64,000 bases of DNA. It comes from Paragordius varius. Lineage: Eukaryota > Nematomorpha. Location: NCBI GenBank assembly GCA_964247055.1, contig OZ176050.1:8618001-8682000 (forward strand), read 5' to 3'. Shown here one piece after another: positions 24,301 to 36,804 of the stretch. The position numbers were made by a program, and so were the translations under genes. Each line of letters opens with the position of its first letter. The stretch's first letter is position 1. Below the pieces are notes generated by a model. It was given only the letters and a program-made list of their open reading frames with translations. It did not search any database and was not told where the DNA came from.

Positions 24301-27300
24301 ATTTTTTAAAAATTGAATCCGCCTTCCAAGTGATTTTGAAAGATAAAACTGCTATACAAAGCAAATGCTTAAAACTTTCCGAGCGGTATTTTCTTGTATT
24401 ATTGAAATTTGTTTTCTTGGTAAAATTATTATTTTATTAAATATAATAGATATTGAAACTATAAAAAAACTTCTGTATGTTTAGCAAAATAATACAAGTG
24501 ATAATAATGGTAAATAACTTGATTGAGATTTTCTTTAAGATTGCAACGGTATAATTTAATATCGCCTGTACTGTTAGCAGTGCTGAGATTGGTTAAAAGG
24601 GAATCGTAATTTGTTTTAATGTATGATGCATTGAATGCCCCATTGTAATATTGATAAATGTTTTCTTGATTGCTATCAAAAATATACGTTTAAAATATGA
24701 AATAATTATTATATAAAAATTTGATATCTCCATATGTGTAAATAAATTAAAACTATAATTTTATTATTTTTGTACATTAATTCATAAATTACCCTTTCAA
24801 ACACACTTATATGGTAAAATTCAAAAAGTTAATGTAAAATCAAAAACTTATGTTACTTTTGATGACAGGTATTCAAATTGGTTTTAGCCTTGAACCCAAG
24901 GACAGAAAAAACGACAATAGAAGCGAATATTGAAGTGAAAACATTGATGGCTGAAACAATAATCACATCCTTTCTGCAATCATTCCGTGGGGGGTTATAA
25001 CTGGAAAAAGCGATAATAGAACCGAAACCAAGACCCATCGAATAAAATATTTGGGTAGCTGCTTCTAACCAAACTTTTGGATCGGCTAATTTAGAGGCCT
25101 GATACAATAGTTAAAAAATTATTATTAATCAGTATTGTATTGGATCTGAACAGTTGGCATTTATAACCGTGGTGCACGCTTTCGAAAAAAATCAGTCAAC
25201 ATTTTATGCTTGTTTCAATCAAATAAATAAATCTACGCTTCATTCCAATATATTTTTACATTTGTAGAATTAACTGGTTATAAAATATATAAATACATTG
25301 AAAAGCGGTTAAATTGATTGTGATTTTTAAACGGTTTAAAACCTAAAAAATATCAATAATAAGAAAGTAAAAATAATGTTACCACAGGTGTAAACATGTG
25401 AGCAATCCCATCAGTGGCTCCGTCAAGTAGCATAGAACGCGCAAAGATTATGATTAAAACGGCATATGGAAACGTTGCGGTAAAGTAAGCTGCCTAAATG
25501 TAAACATAAAATACATATAATGTTTTAGCGTGAAAAATTTTATTAATATAGCCCTTTCGGTTTTAAGTATCAAAAATAATTATAATTTAAAGAAACGATT
25601 GTTTATGTTGAATAAATGAAAATTTTAATAATGCAATTTGTTTTTATAATTTAAAACTCATAAAATTTTTTTTAAAAAAAGGTGTTTTTTAATAAGTTAT
25701 TATGATAGTTTTTTTCTTTCGCGAACTCCCGAATACAGTTTTTAACTGCACAATTTATATTCTTTCCCCAATAAAAATTCATTAAACCATTTTTATTTAA
25801 CATTTTGCAGCAAAGAAAAACCTTTACAAAGCAAATAGTTAATTTGCCATTAAAAACAAATCTGATATTAACGATTCTCATTAATATAGACTTTTGTCGA
25901 AAAATATAATTCTTATTTAGTAAAATAAAAATATTTTTAATTATTGATTTAAAAAGGCAATTTTCGTAACGAGTAAGAATATATTGCTAGAAAGTTATTA
26001 ATTATGGCCAAATAGTAAATACAACAAAGGGCAGTATTATTGGCTAATAATAGTAAAAAGTGAAAATAACAACTATAAGCCAATAATACTGCCCTTTGAT
26101 TTATTTACTACTTGGCAAGAATTAATAACTTTTTAGCAAAGTATACTTACTCATAATGTGAATCCAAAATGAGTTACGAAAAAATGTTTATTCTTTAAAT
26201 AACAATGAAATGGTTAAGGAATATCTTTTTAAATATATATTAAAAATTTTAATATATTTGCAAATAATTATAATTTTGGAAAAAGCCTTAAGCTATACAT
26301 GTGGTAAAAGAAGGCGTGTCAAAATTTTTGCTTATTCAAGAGTTCATTATTTTGGTTACAAATATTAATTTAAAATATTACATTACATCATCTTTTAAAG
26401 AATTGTGGTGTTGTTATAATTATATTAGTAATTTTTCATCTAAAAAACAAAAAAAATAATTTTGTTTAAAAAAATTTTAAAAATCAAATTTTACGAAAAT
26501 AGTTTTAATTTTTTTATTTTATGGTTAAAATTAAGGATCAACTCCCCACTCTTCATTATGGGATCTTTTACAATATAAGTAAGTATACATTGCTGGAAAG
26601 TTATTAATTATTGCTAAATAGCATATACAACAAAGGGTATTATTGGCTAATAATTGTTAAAAGTGAAAAAAATTAAGGGCCAATAATACTGCCCTTTGTT
26701 GTATATGCTATTTGGCAATAATTAATAACTATCTAGCAATGTATACTTACTCATACTGTAATTCGCCTTAAAATAAATAATACCAATCAATACTCATTCA
26801 AATATAATGTTGACCACATAAATGTTTAGAGTTAGTTTATAAAATACCATTCCACTCGATTTTATCCCTTTCATGATACAAAGGAATACGACGGTCCATG
26901 CTATGGTGAGGCATATTAAAATTTTCCAATTAATCCCTTGGGCTATATCAATGCCGGGAGATATGTTTAATGTTTTGCGATACCAAAAATATTGAGTGGA
27001 TGAACTTAATTGACATTCAAGTACATGCCTTTTAACTGGAACCATATTGGTTTTATCATTTATGGCTGAGCGTTTATGTTGCTTCGTATGTGCCAAATTG
27101 TTGATTAATTCTGTTTTTCCCTCTGTATGAAAGTCAATCAAATCTTGTTTGTCAGATTTTAGGCCTGCTAATTTATGTATGTCCAAGTTGTGTAATGCAT
27201 CATCCAAAGATGTAATAAGTTTCGAAGTATTAGTGATTTGCAAAGGAGACAACACATTATTGTTATCATAATTATTATTGGTAAAATGATTTTCAATTGA

Positions 27301-29258
27301 TAGATTTTGATTGCTGTTATTATACGTATTGCCTGTAAGCAAGAGAAGTGAATGTAAAGTTGTTGATTTCATAGCTTGAGCATCGGATCGTAAAAAACTA
27401 GGTTTCCTTAAGGAAAACCCTGGTGGTGGGACTGGGGTTATGTTTGTATCCGTAATGTAGTCTGGATCCAGAATACTAAGGTTTTTAGGAACCCAAGTCG
27501 TAACAGTTGGACAACTTGACCAAGGTAAGACTTTGCGAAACGACATGAAAATGTAATAAATACACCAAGCAATAATGACATTGTAATACAATCCAATTAT
27601 AAAGGAGACAAGCGTTGATGCAATACCTAAACCACCGAGCATGGGACTAATTTCATTCCAAACGCCAATACTCCCTTTCCGAATGCGTTGACCAATCCCA
27701 AGCTCCAAGTAAAAGAGAGGTACACCCTCCAAGAACAACATTATGATGTAGGGAATCAGGAAAGCACCTATTAATTACAAAATGTCTTTAATATACGTAA
27801 ATCGTAGATGGGCATGATAAGTTTGAGTGGGTGTAATGAAGTGATTAAAAAAATTGGATGGTTTTTACTTAAATATTATATGACTTTTGATAAAATTAAT
27901 TACAAAAAATTTATATGTAAGAATAATAGGGGTAAATTTTAACCAAGATATTAAAATCTAAATAAAAAATTTAATTATTTTTTTTGCTAAAATATTTGAA
28001 CATCAAAAGAATTAGTTTTTAAATTTTAGTAACTTTTACATTTATGAATTAGTCAAAATTTGGTGAATCAGGGCTAATTCAAAATAATGAATCGTTATCA
28101 TTTCAATATATTTTGTTACCGACTTTTGGCCAATTCGAAAAAATAGCGGCAAAAAATAGATTAGTTTTTGATATTACGTTTATAAGGTATCTAAAAACTT
28201 ATTTTGAATTCATCAAGAGCTTCGGTTAATTTTTGTAATTTCGATTTCAAATCGTTGTAGGGCACCAAACCGCTAAAAAACATTGACATTTTTATTTCTA
28301 CCTTACTACAGTTAACTATAATCTATACCTCCCCACTAAATGATTTTTTTTCTTTCTTTTATTTTATATCAAATAAACAGTTTATTGATATAAATATTAT
28401 TTGTTTTTACCGTATACATACACAAAACACAGAAAAATTAACGAATTTAATTTTATCATATTTTAGCCGTCAAAATATTTTACAACATGCGATTCTAAAA
28501 AAGTGACCTACAAAAGTGAACCACAAAAGAATTTCAGTAATTTATGTTATTTTTAGATATTTTAAAATTAATATGAGAAAGAAACAACAGAGTTTTTTGC
28601 CTATATTTATAGATTTTTTAGTTAATAGTTATTGAAAAAAAAAATTTTTACAAACGGGACGAATAATTAACTTATTAAAAGATTTATTTAAACTACTTTA
28701 TAAATGAAAGACTCTTTGTAGTTTAAGAGACAATTCGTAAATTAAGGAAAATGCTAGTTAAAAATATGAGAAACAAACAACAAAGTTTTTTGCCTATATT
28801 TATCGATTAAGTTAATAGTTATTGAAAAAAAAGATATATATTATTTAAACTACTCTATAAATTATAAGCTGTTTGTAGTTTAAAAGACTCAAATTCGTAA
28901 AATAAGGAAAATGCTAGTTAATGAACAAACAAAACCAACCTCCTCCATTTTGTTGACACAGGTATGGGAAACGCCATATATTTCCAAGGCCCACGGCATA
29001 ACCCACGATAGTTAACAAATACTGGAGTTTTGAACCCCAAGCGGCCCTTTCCACCACCATAGGTTCATCTTCGCCCGGGAGGTCGGCCAATCCATCGTCA
29101 GTCATGGATGAAGCGATAGAATCAACTTTATTCATCATACCCATTGAACCGTTCATGGCTATTTTTATGTCATCTTTATGCAGCTTTTTATTCAATCCAT
29201 TTTTGGGAATGATGGTTATTTCATTGTTGTTAAGATCGATAAATTTGTTTTTATCCAT
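21302..29258 (-). CDS. SLC6 sodium-dependent amino-acid transporter (B0AT/NTT4-like)
   Basis: Na+-coupled plasma-membrane symporter for neutral amino acids, judged by family. Ten exons, complement: 28940-29258, 26848-27767, 25383-25493, 24857-25098, 24519-24672, 23288-23489, 22840-22999, 22198-22360, 21863-21929, 21302-21501; 845 residues. The TM1 Na+/substrate motif [20 protein letters not shown] and GAFLIPY follow a ~75-residue cytosolic N-terminus. Later come [40 protein letters not shown] (TM6-7 region), [16 protein letters not shown] (TM8) and [11 protein letters not shown]. The closest family match by eye is SLC6A15/17/18/19/20, not the monoamine or GABA branch. It is about 200 residues longer than human SLC6A19 (~634), mostly from an Asn/Ser/Thr-rich insert of ~130 residues in extracellular loop 2 (exon 2). 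The start is the ATG at 29258; the upstream TTG in the same frame is ignored. The introns carry palindromic MITEs and a dispersed repeat. Confidence 0.93.
23536..23910 (+). mobile_element. Dispersed repeat family D, short copy (SLC6 intron 5)
   Basis: Starts TACTAGCGTAAATCTCGTGC with a locally GC-rich head and ends TTTATAAATATATAGAT. The body (GGGTAAAAAGAGGGCCTAAAT, GAAGCTATTGTCGGGGCATT) matches 62050-62388 closely. No coding capacity; class unknown. The GC-rich head and conserved tail suggest a non-autonomous element. Confidence 0.65.
25971..26152. mobile_element. Palindromic MITE, family E, copy 1 (SLC6 intron 2)
   Basis: ~182-bp near-palindrome: GAGTAAGAATATATTGCTAG at the left and GCAAAGTATACTTACTC at the right. 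The central inverted pair is AAAGGGCAGTATTATTGGC / GCCAATAATACTGCCCTTTG. It would form a long hairpin as single strand or RNA. Confidence 0.8.
26578..26752. mobile_element. Palindromic MITE, family E, copy 2 (SLC6 intron 2)
   Basis: ~175-bp copy of the same palindrome 430 bp downstream of copy 1, with better-conserved ends (AAGTATACATTGCT...AGCAATGTATACTT). A third decayed half-copy is at about 50593-50670. Arms remain nearly complementary, so the insertion is fairly young. Confidence 0.8.
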
Positions 29259-32200
29259 ATTCAAGAGTGTTTATTGCCAATATGATGATTAGTATTTAAC
29301 TAGTTACCTATGAATTGTAACCTTTACAGTTTAATAAAAAGGGATAAAGAAAAAAATTTAAGGTTATTTTAATTAATGCCGATAGCGGATAATAAGTGGG
29401 TGAAACAATAAACCCTTTCAAATAATATATGAGTGGGGGGTATGAAAAGCACTTTCAACAAATGATTTGGGCCTAGGGCATTTTGGCGATTCATTTGTAA
29501 TTATATATATACATAATATGTTAAACCAAATAAAATATGGAATAAATTAATTATATGGTTTTTAAAATAAATTATCGATTATGCGATATTGATATTTTAT
29601 GCTTATGATTGATTGTAAAAAACAGATTATAGGGATAGAGGATGTGTGAATAGAATAATATTTAAATTATTTTTGATACAAAATGCGCAGTTATAAATAG
29701 TCTTCTTACATGGCTGTGTCTATGTTAAAAATATTTATTTCACAAATTCTTTATATTTAAATTTTTAGATGTAAAATGTTTTGTCTTGACAAGAATATAA
29801 TAATCCTTGAAGGCTTTATTTTTTATCTAAAAAAACATGTTTAAAATACGATAGAGTAATTATGGATGCCTTTGGTGTAGTGTAGACATGTTGATGGTGA
29901 TTTCTGCGATCGCAGTTTAGCAATAAAAAATGTTAAAATTAATCAATTGTTATATTTAAATATATGATGTGAATCGGAAATAGTTCTTTTAAATCTAACA
30001 AATGCATTTATAAAAATTAATGCGCATTTTACCAATAAAAATATTCTATGGTAATACAAAACATATATCGCTAACGAAATAAAGCACACATTGTAAGTAA
30101 ACAAATCATAACTAATACATTACCCAACCTCCTTCTACATTTAAACAAATAAATATTGCGTTATGCGCTCCATTTGTGCCAAATAAATAAATATTGTTAT
30201 TATTGTTTTTACACTAAAAAATAATCATTATTTTTATCAGAATATCCCAAAAAAATTTATTAAGACTATAGATAGATAGATTACTATAAATGTAATTTGT
30301 ACTTTTGTGCAGCCGTTGGCAAATTAGACTTTGTGACATTTTTTGACATGTCTTTCTATGGTTTAAGGCAAGTATGTACCTTTTGATTTTTTGATATTTT
30401 AATGCAAATAAATTAATTTTAGAGCCCTAAGTAATACCAAGGGTTATACATATAAACTAACAAATTGTATAGTATCAACGATTAATACGTTTTAAAACAA
30501 AGATGGAAAATAAGCAACATAAAAAATAATTTTTGAAGGTTAATTTCTTTTAATTTAAGATCCAACACAAACTCGACCACCAACATTTGTATTTAAATAA
30601 AAATATTTAATGAAAAACTTTTAAACAAATATCCTAAACTTTAGACACCAAATATTTTTTCATTTTTGTGTAATGGTTCATGAAACACTTTAAAAAGGGT
30701 TATATTTTATAAGATATCTCCAGTTAATACCCTCATAACTATAAGTCAGAATCAATGCCAAATATTTGTCCTGATTGTTAGCTGTTGAATAACGAAGTTT
30801 AAGCTTAATTTTGATAACAGATGGACAAATTAAAAATAATAGTCTCGTAAAATAATTTGTATAAAAATATAATTTGCCAAACAGCTGTTCAGAGTATATT
30901 TGTTGAAACTCTGAATAATTGGCCAAAGTTTGCTGCCAAATTATTAATTGAAATTGGGCTAATATTTTTTTATATATAATATTATTTGTGAATGAGAACT
31001 CAAAAATATAAGTGGCCAAAGCTCAAGGTTAAAAAGTTTACAAACAGATTAATTTTGTTCAGTTTTAAATGGCCTAATGACATCGATATTTTAAAGTTAT
31101 CACAAAAAATTACACTGAGGCAAAAATTTTTTAAAAGGTATTAAAAAATTAAAGACCTAGCTAATTTAACGGATCAATAAAATTTGCCGCTTACGAAGCT
31201 CATAAAAATGTTATAATTATATTGACACTTCGTTATTTTTTCACATTTTTGTAGACGTATTTGGGATGTCTTTTGTCCCAAAACCCTTGTAAAAAACTAA
31301 TAGTTTAAAAAAATTTAAAATATAATCATCAAATTATATTAATATACTAAAAAATTTATATTTAACTGTTTGTTACTTGTAGATTTCTGTATATGAGTAA
31401 CAACCAAATGCAATGTACATAAACAGGTGATTTCCATATAATTATCTCGTAGTCTAATTGTAAGCAGAAGTTGATTTTTAAACCTTAATTTATATTTATT
31501 AGACTTTTTTATAGCTACTTAACACTTAAACTCAAATCATGTTCATATGTCATTGGATACAAAATAACATCGTTGAGACCCACGCTGAAAACCAATTATT
31601 TTATAAAATGTGGAAAGCATTGAGACTCCCTTTTCTTTTCAACTATTATGCACCAAATTAAAATAATCAATCAAAATGACTTGATGTTTTTTATTTTATG
31701 GTGTGAAGGCAAAATTTTAACATTTGCGCTATAATAAAAGATTGCTAAAATTATTATTTGTGCGCTTTCTGTCCTAACTATTTCTCAAATAATAAAAAAT
31801 TAACTTTTTTAGCTGTAGAATCCTCGAACAATTGCGATATTTTTCTATAATGTTTTGTATAAAAAGAACACCAAAATAGTTAGATATGAAACTTAAATAC
31901 ATTATTTATTTAAATTGTTTTTCTTAAAAAATTAAATTGACACTGGGACGCCTTTTAATAGTTTTAAAATAACAATTTAAAGTAGGCATGGTGTAACAAG
32001 TTGCCTCATTTTAAATCGAATTGTTACTAATTTTCAAATATCATGTTTGGCGGCTTGTTGATATTTTAATAATTATTTTTTTAGAAGGCGCCTAAAACTA
32101 TAGATTACGTATCATCAACTTTGGCCTGATAGCATTGATATTTTTTATGTTTTTCATAATTTGTTTTAGGTGTAAATAACTACTTTAAAGGTAATAAAAT

Positions 32201-34939
32201 ATTAATCAATGATTTGCTTTTAGAAATATAATGTAATTAAAATGTAATCTTGACGAAATATATCTATTTTCTAATAGAAAAATGCATCAGGATTCACATG
32301 GTGCTTTTGGTTTTAGGGCTTATGACTCATTTGAGAAAATTTCCATTTTTGTGGTAATCTCTATTTATATATCGAAATTCGCAAAATTTGCGCAGATTAA
32401 TATAAATTATTTTTGGTGAAAGTTAAACGGTAACGCTTCATTACCTTTTGGGGTAGCTCGTGCTTCAAAAAAATTTTTTAAAAAATATAACTGTAAAAAA
32501 ATCTGAACTTTTTCGCCGCCATTTTCTTTAAATTTTTTTTAAATCGCTAATGCCATTGGCAAATCTATATATTAATAAAAATTAGAGGTATGAGCTTTAA
32601 GCAACGCATGGGGAAAACGGGTAAGCCCATTCCGATTCCAAAGTGAAAATTATATAATCTTTATTAATACGTCGACAATGACTAAGCCTTTTTATGATTT
32701 GGGCCCTCTGTTTTACCCCCTTCCCCGTCTAAAAATCGTGTTTTTTGATAAAATAATTTCCTAAAAATTTTAGTTTGAACGACATGAAAACGTGTGGGTC
32801 CATTCTGTTTCAATAGTGTACTTTTTATAATGTTTTACAAATGAGCCAAGGATGACCAAGCCCTTTTTTTAAATCAATCTCTCAATACCTAGTTTAAAAA
32901 TAGGGGCTTTAATATAGTATTCACACTCAAGCAATTTTTTGGAAAGCGTGGAGGGCCATGCAAATTCAGTAATGTACTTTTTACATTGTTTAATAACGTC
33001 GAGGGTTAAGTCATTTTTTATAATTCCCACTTCAGTCCAGTCCTACCCGGCCAAAAACAGGTTTATTTAAATAATTTTTTGACTCTTAAGCTTTTTTCCA
33101 AAAACGTGTAGGAGCAGTCAATTTCAACAGTGTTTTTTTTATATTTTACAATTTCGCGGACAATATCTAAACTTTTTCCCGTCAGTTCCGCCCCTCCCAT
33201 GTAAAATTTTTTATTATTTTTGGCTTTGAAACACCATCCCAAAAAATGTGTGGGGACAGTCAGAATAAATAGGGTATATAGCAGTTTTACCTTAAAACTG
33301 CACACCCATATTTTTATGAATTTTATTTATATAAATGCGCCATAGGTCATTGAACAACATATATCCCTATAATTAACCCGTGTAAAATATTGACTTTGAA
33401 TATTTTTCCCGAACATATTATACTATATATAACATTGATATTAATTAAAAATATTAAGAATAAAACTATCTTTTCGAAAAATAGCTGCGACATGACTCTC
33501 TCTAAAATTCGCCATTAACAAAAAATAACGTGGCGCAGGTGTTTTTTAAATATAGAACAATATAAATTAAATAATATTTTCTCAAAAATATATAGCATGG
33601 GGTAATTATGATGCTGGCTGGGTTAAGCTACCTATGTGTATTTACCATATTTAGTTTCATATTAATGCGTATTTTTTCCTGTGATTTGGTTTATATATTA
33701 GTTCTAACTGCGTTCACTATTTGAATATTAAGAACAAGGCATTGGAAGGTTTAATATTGTTAAAATTTAATACATTCTTGGAAGGGTATTATTTTATTTA
33801 TTTGGGGATTGGGATCAAAAAAATTTGATGTATTTTTTTGATGATAATTACCATAAATTGATTTCAGACAATGAAGTAACAAAATTATAAATGGAGTTAT
33901 TTTAATTGTTCGAAATCAAATTCAACAAAATAAATATCTCTCCTGACTTGAATTTACATATTAATATCAGAATATATTTATAATCTCAAAAACTCTGAAT
34001 TTGAAAATTATTTATAAAGCTGAAATGATTAACTCGCATATTTTGGTAGCAATGAAACATTATAATCCTATAAAATCCATTCTCAACCCAAAAAGTATAC
34101 ACTTTTTTACATTTTTATTTGTACCCGGTGAAGTTAGTTTTATATAGCTTTTTAAATGTTGCTTTTAAAGAGTTTAGGTTTCGAAAAAAAATTTATTTAA
34201 CAAAATAAGAGCAAAATTTGCCATTTTCTGTGCACTATCCGATAAGTACAAAAAACTTTTTTAAATCACTCGTAAGGTCCAAAACCAAAAGCACCATGAT
34301 AATTCTGATACATTTTCATCAAATATATATAATAGCTATATATATATATATATATATATTTAAAAATATCTAATCAATATTTTCTGTCTATACTGTGTAA
34401 ATGAATCCTAAGAAAAATACATAACGGTGATCTTTATACCTTTGTCTGCCACATATTTTTTGGAACTGTTTCTTATGTCAAAAAGCTAAATAGGATGTAA
34501 AAATAACTATTTTTAGGATTATATCCTATAAATAAAATCACATTACGGCTAAATTGGATTTTCGACTTAAAGTCTGTTTTAAATTATCATAAATATGGAA
34601 TGTATCAAAATTGATATTTGTGTAATATAAGTAAACTAAAAAAATCAAATCATGTTTTGTGGTTACGAAGTAAAAATTTTAGCCATAATTATAACATAAA
34701 TTTAACCGTTGCCATTTATAGGGTCACTGATATAATAGGCCATGAATTTACTTATATGCATAATAACGTAATTTATTTAGAGATTAATGTACATCAAAAT
34801 GTTAATCTGAATTGTAAAATAGATTTTCCAACATTCTCATGTATAAAGGGCGGTACAATTTAAGGACTTTTAATATGCGTTTATAATAAACGACTATTTT
34901 ATAAAATATTTACAGTCTTTAACATTTTTTTGTAAATCC
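29259..34939. other. 5.7-kb intergenic region between SLC6 and DUS2
   Basis: The 5' flanks of the divergently transcribed SLC6 and DUS2 genes. It contains the family C repeat at 32256-34331 and a (TA)n tract near 34337-34359. Open frames at 30690-31019 and 33063-33305 (minus) have no similarity I recognise and AT-driven composition, so I do not call genes. The promoters must lie next to 29258 and 34940, but no motif is clear. Confidence 0.55.
32256..34331. mobile_element. Large non-coding TIR repeat, family C, copy 2
   Basis: Ends are inverted copies of one ~100-bp sequence. The left reads ATGCATCAGGATTCACATGG then TGCTTTTGGTTTTAGGGC; the right reads GGTCCAAAACCAAAAGCACC then ATGATAATTCTGATACATTT. 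About 2.1 kb, no recognisable transposase. The same ends occur at 49028-49962 and, partly, at 12130-14785. Confidence 0.65.
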
Positions 34940-36752
34940 ATGTGGGACTCAGAACTGTTTGCAGATGCAAACATATTAGCCCCAATGGTTCGTTTTGGTA
35001 TTCTACCATCTAGGTTATTAGCTTTGGATTATGGGGCAAATTTGGTATATACCGAGGAGATAGTTGATGAACTATTGCTTAAATCAAATTTTGAATATAA
35101 TTCCAAATTGAAAACAGTAGATCTTAAGTTTAAAACGCCCAAAGTTTATAATCTTCCTACTGATTGCGTGGAGCTATATAATGATTTGGACCTTGCCGAA
35201 CCAGAGCTTGTTTTTCAAACTAATGTTGAAGAAAGTTCCAATTTGATTTTGCAAATTGGAACAAAGTATCCAGAAAAAGCATGCCAAATAATTGAGAAAT
35301 TTTATAAATGGAAGCAAGAGTGTAATATTTTTGGTAAAATTGTATTTAAACAAAGATGATACCCTTAATTTTAATTTGTTACGTGGTATTGATTTAAATA
35401 TGGGATGTCCAAAAGAATTTTCACTTAAAGCTGGTATCGGTTCCACACTTATCCAAAATGATGAAAACATAGAGACCGCATGTTCAGTGTTACTTTCAAT
35501 GATATCCAAGAACCGAGATTTTGGTATATATTAATATGTAATTCATATTTATCAAAATGATTTAATTCAATTAATTTCCCCATAACAGTAAATGATAATC
35601 AGCATTGATCTTTGCAAAAAGATTTTATATAATAGTACGCTTACTGAAATATAACCATTTGTGGTCAAATGTTAATAAAATAGTATGAATATAAATACAA
35701 CGTTAAAAATAGATTTTTACACATAATAATCTGTTTAGGGCTGAAAATTTGTTTAACTCCGTTTATTTATATCTATATGTTCCCCAATATGAACCAATTT
35801 TAATTAATATTATATTTTATATAATATGGTTCAATATAAATTTATACGGTGCCGTATTTAGTTTACTTTACAATGCAAATATTATGACTTATTGATTATA
35901 ATGGGTATTAAGGGGGATAAATTTATTTTCAAAAAAGAAAACTCTATAGGACACTCATACATTATATATATACTATATAATAGGTATATATGATTAAATA
36001 GTTAAAATATTTTTGTACTTTTCTATTTTGTTTTTTAGTTATACACAATCAATGTCTTGAGCAATTTAATTCTAAAAAATATATTGTTTAACCACCGGAC
36101 ATATTTCCCTATATTTGAATGGAGTTTAATCTATTTTTGATAATATGTGGTGCAAAAGGAATATTATATATTTAAAATTTAATTTCAAACAACTAGTGTT
36201 TTATGATTAATCAATTATTTTTTCTCCCAAAAGCCATAATGATTGACTATATTAGGTTGGGCAACGTCATGTAAAATACGAGTGTTACCTTCACTGACTG
36301 AAACTTTAAGTCTTTGCTCCAAACTATGGCGAACTGGTATTGATGCCTTAACTGTTCATGGTAGAACACCTAATGAGATGAAAACTAACGCGTATCCCAA
36401 TAGAAATGATTTTATAAGAGAAATCTCCAGGTTAGCACCGGCCCATTGTGTAATCATTGCTAATGGAGGCTCCACCGACATAAAAACACACGATGACATT
36501 GACAAATTTAAAAGGGACACAGGTTAGAATTAGTTTTGATTTTTTATTATTTCTCTAGATTGTTATGTTGAAACAGCTTTGCGCATAAAAATATTTAAAC
36601 AATTTGGTTTTTGTAAAGTAAATTTAACATTTTATATGTAAGTATTTTTTTAAGTTAGTCGAACCTAATCTATGTATATAATTTAAACCAGGGGTGTCCA
36701 AGACAAATGGCTTCGCGAGCCGCAATTTTGGCTCCTAAAACCGGCGGGCAGC

Positions 36753-36804
<52 letters not shown>

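Noticed and set aside
29259-29264. SLC6 start two codons upstream
   Set aside because: That codon is TTG; the ATG at 29258 is the plausible start.
30690-31019. 109-codon minus-strand ORF between SLC6 and DUS2
   Set aside because: AT-biased composition, no motif, no splice context; likely chance.
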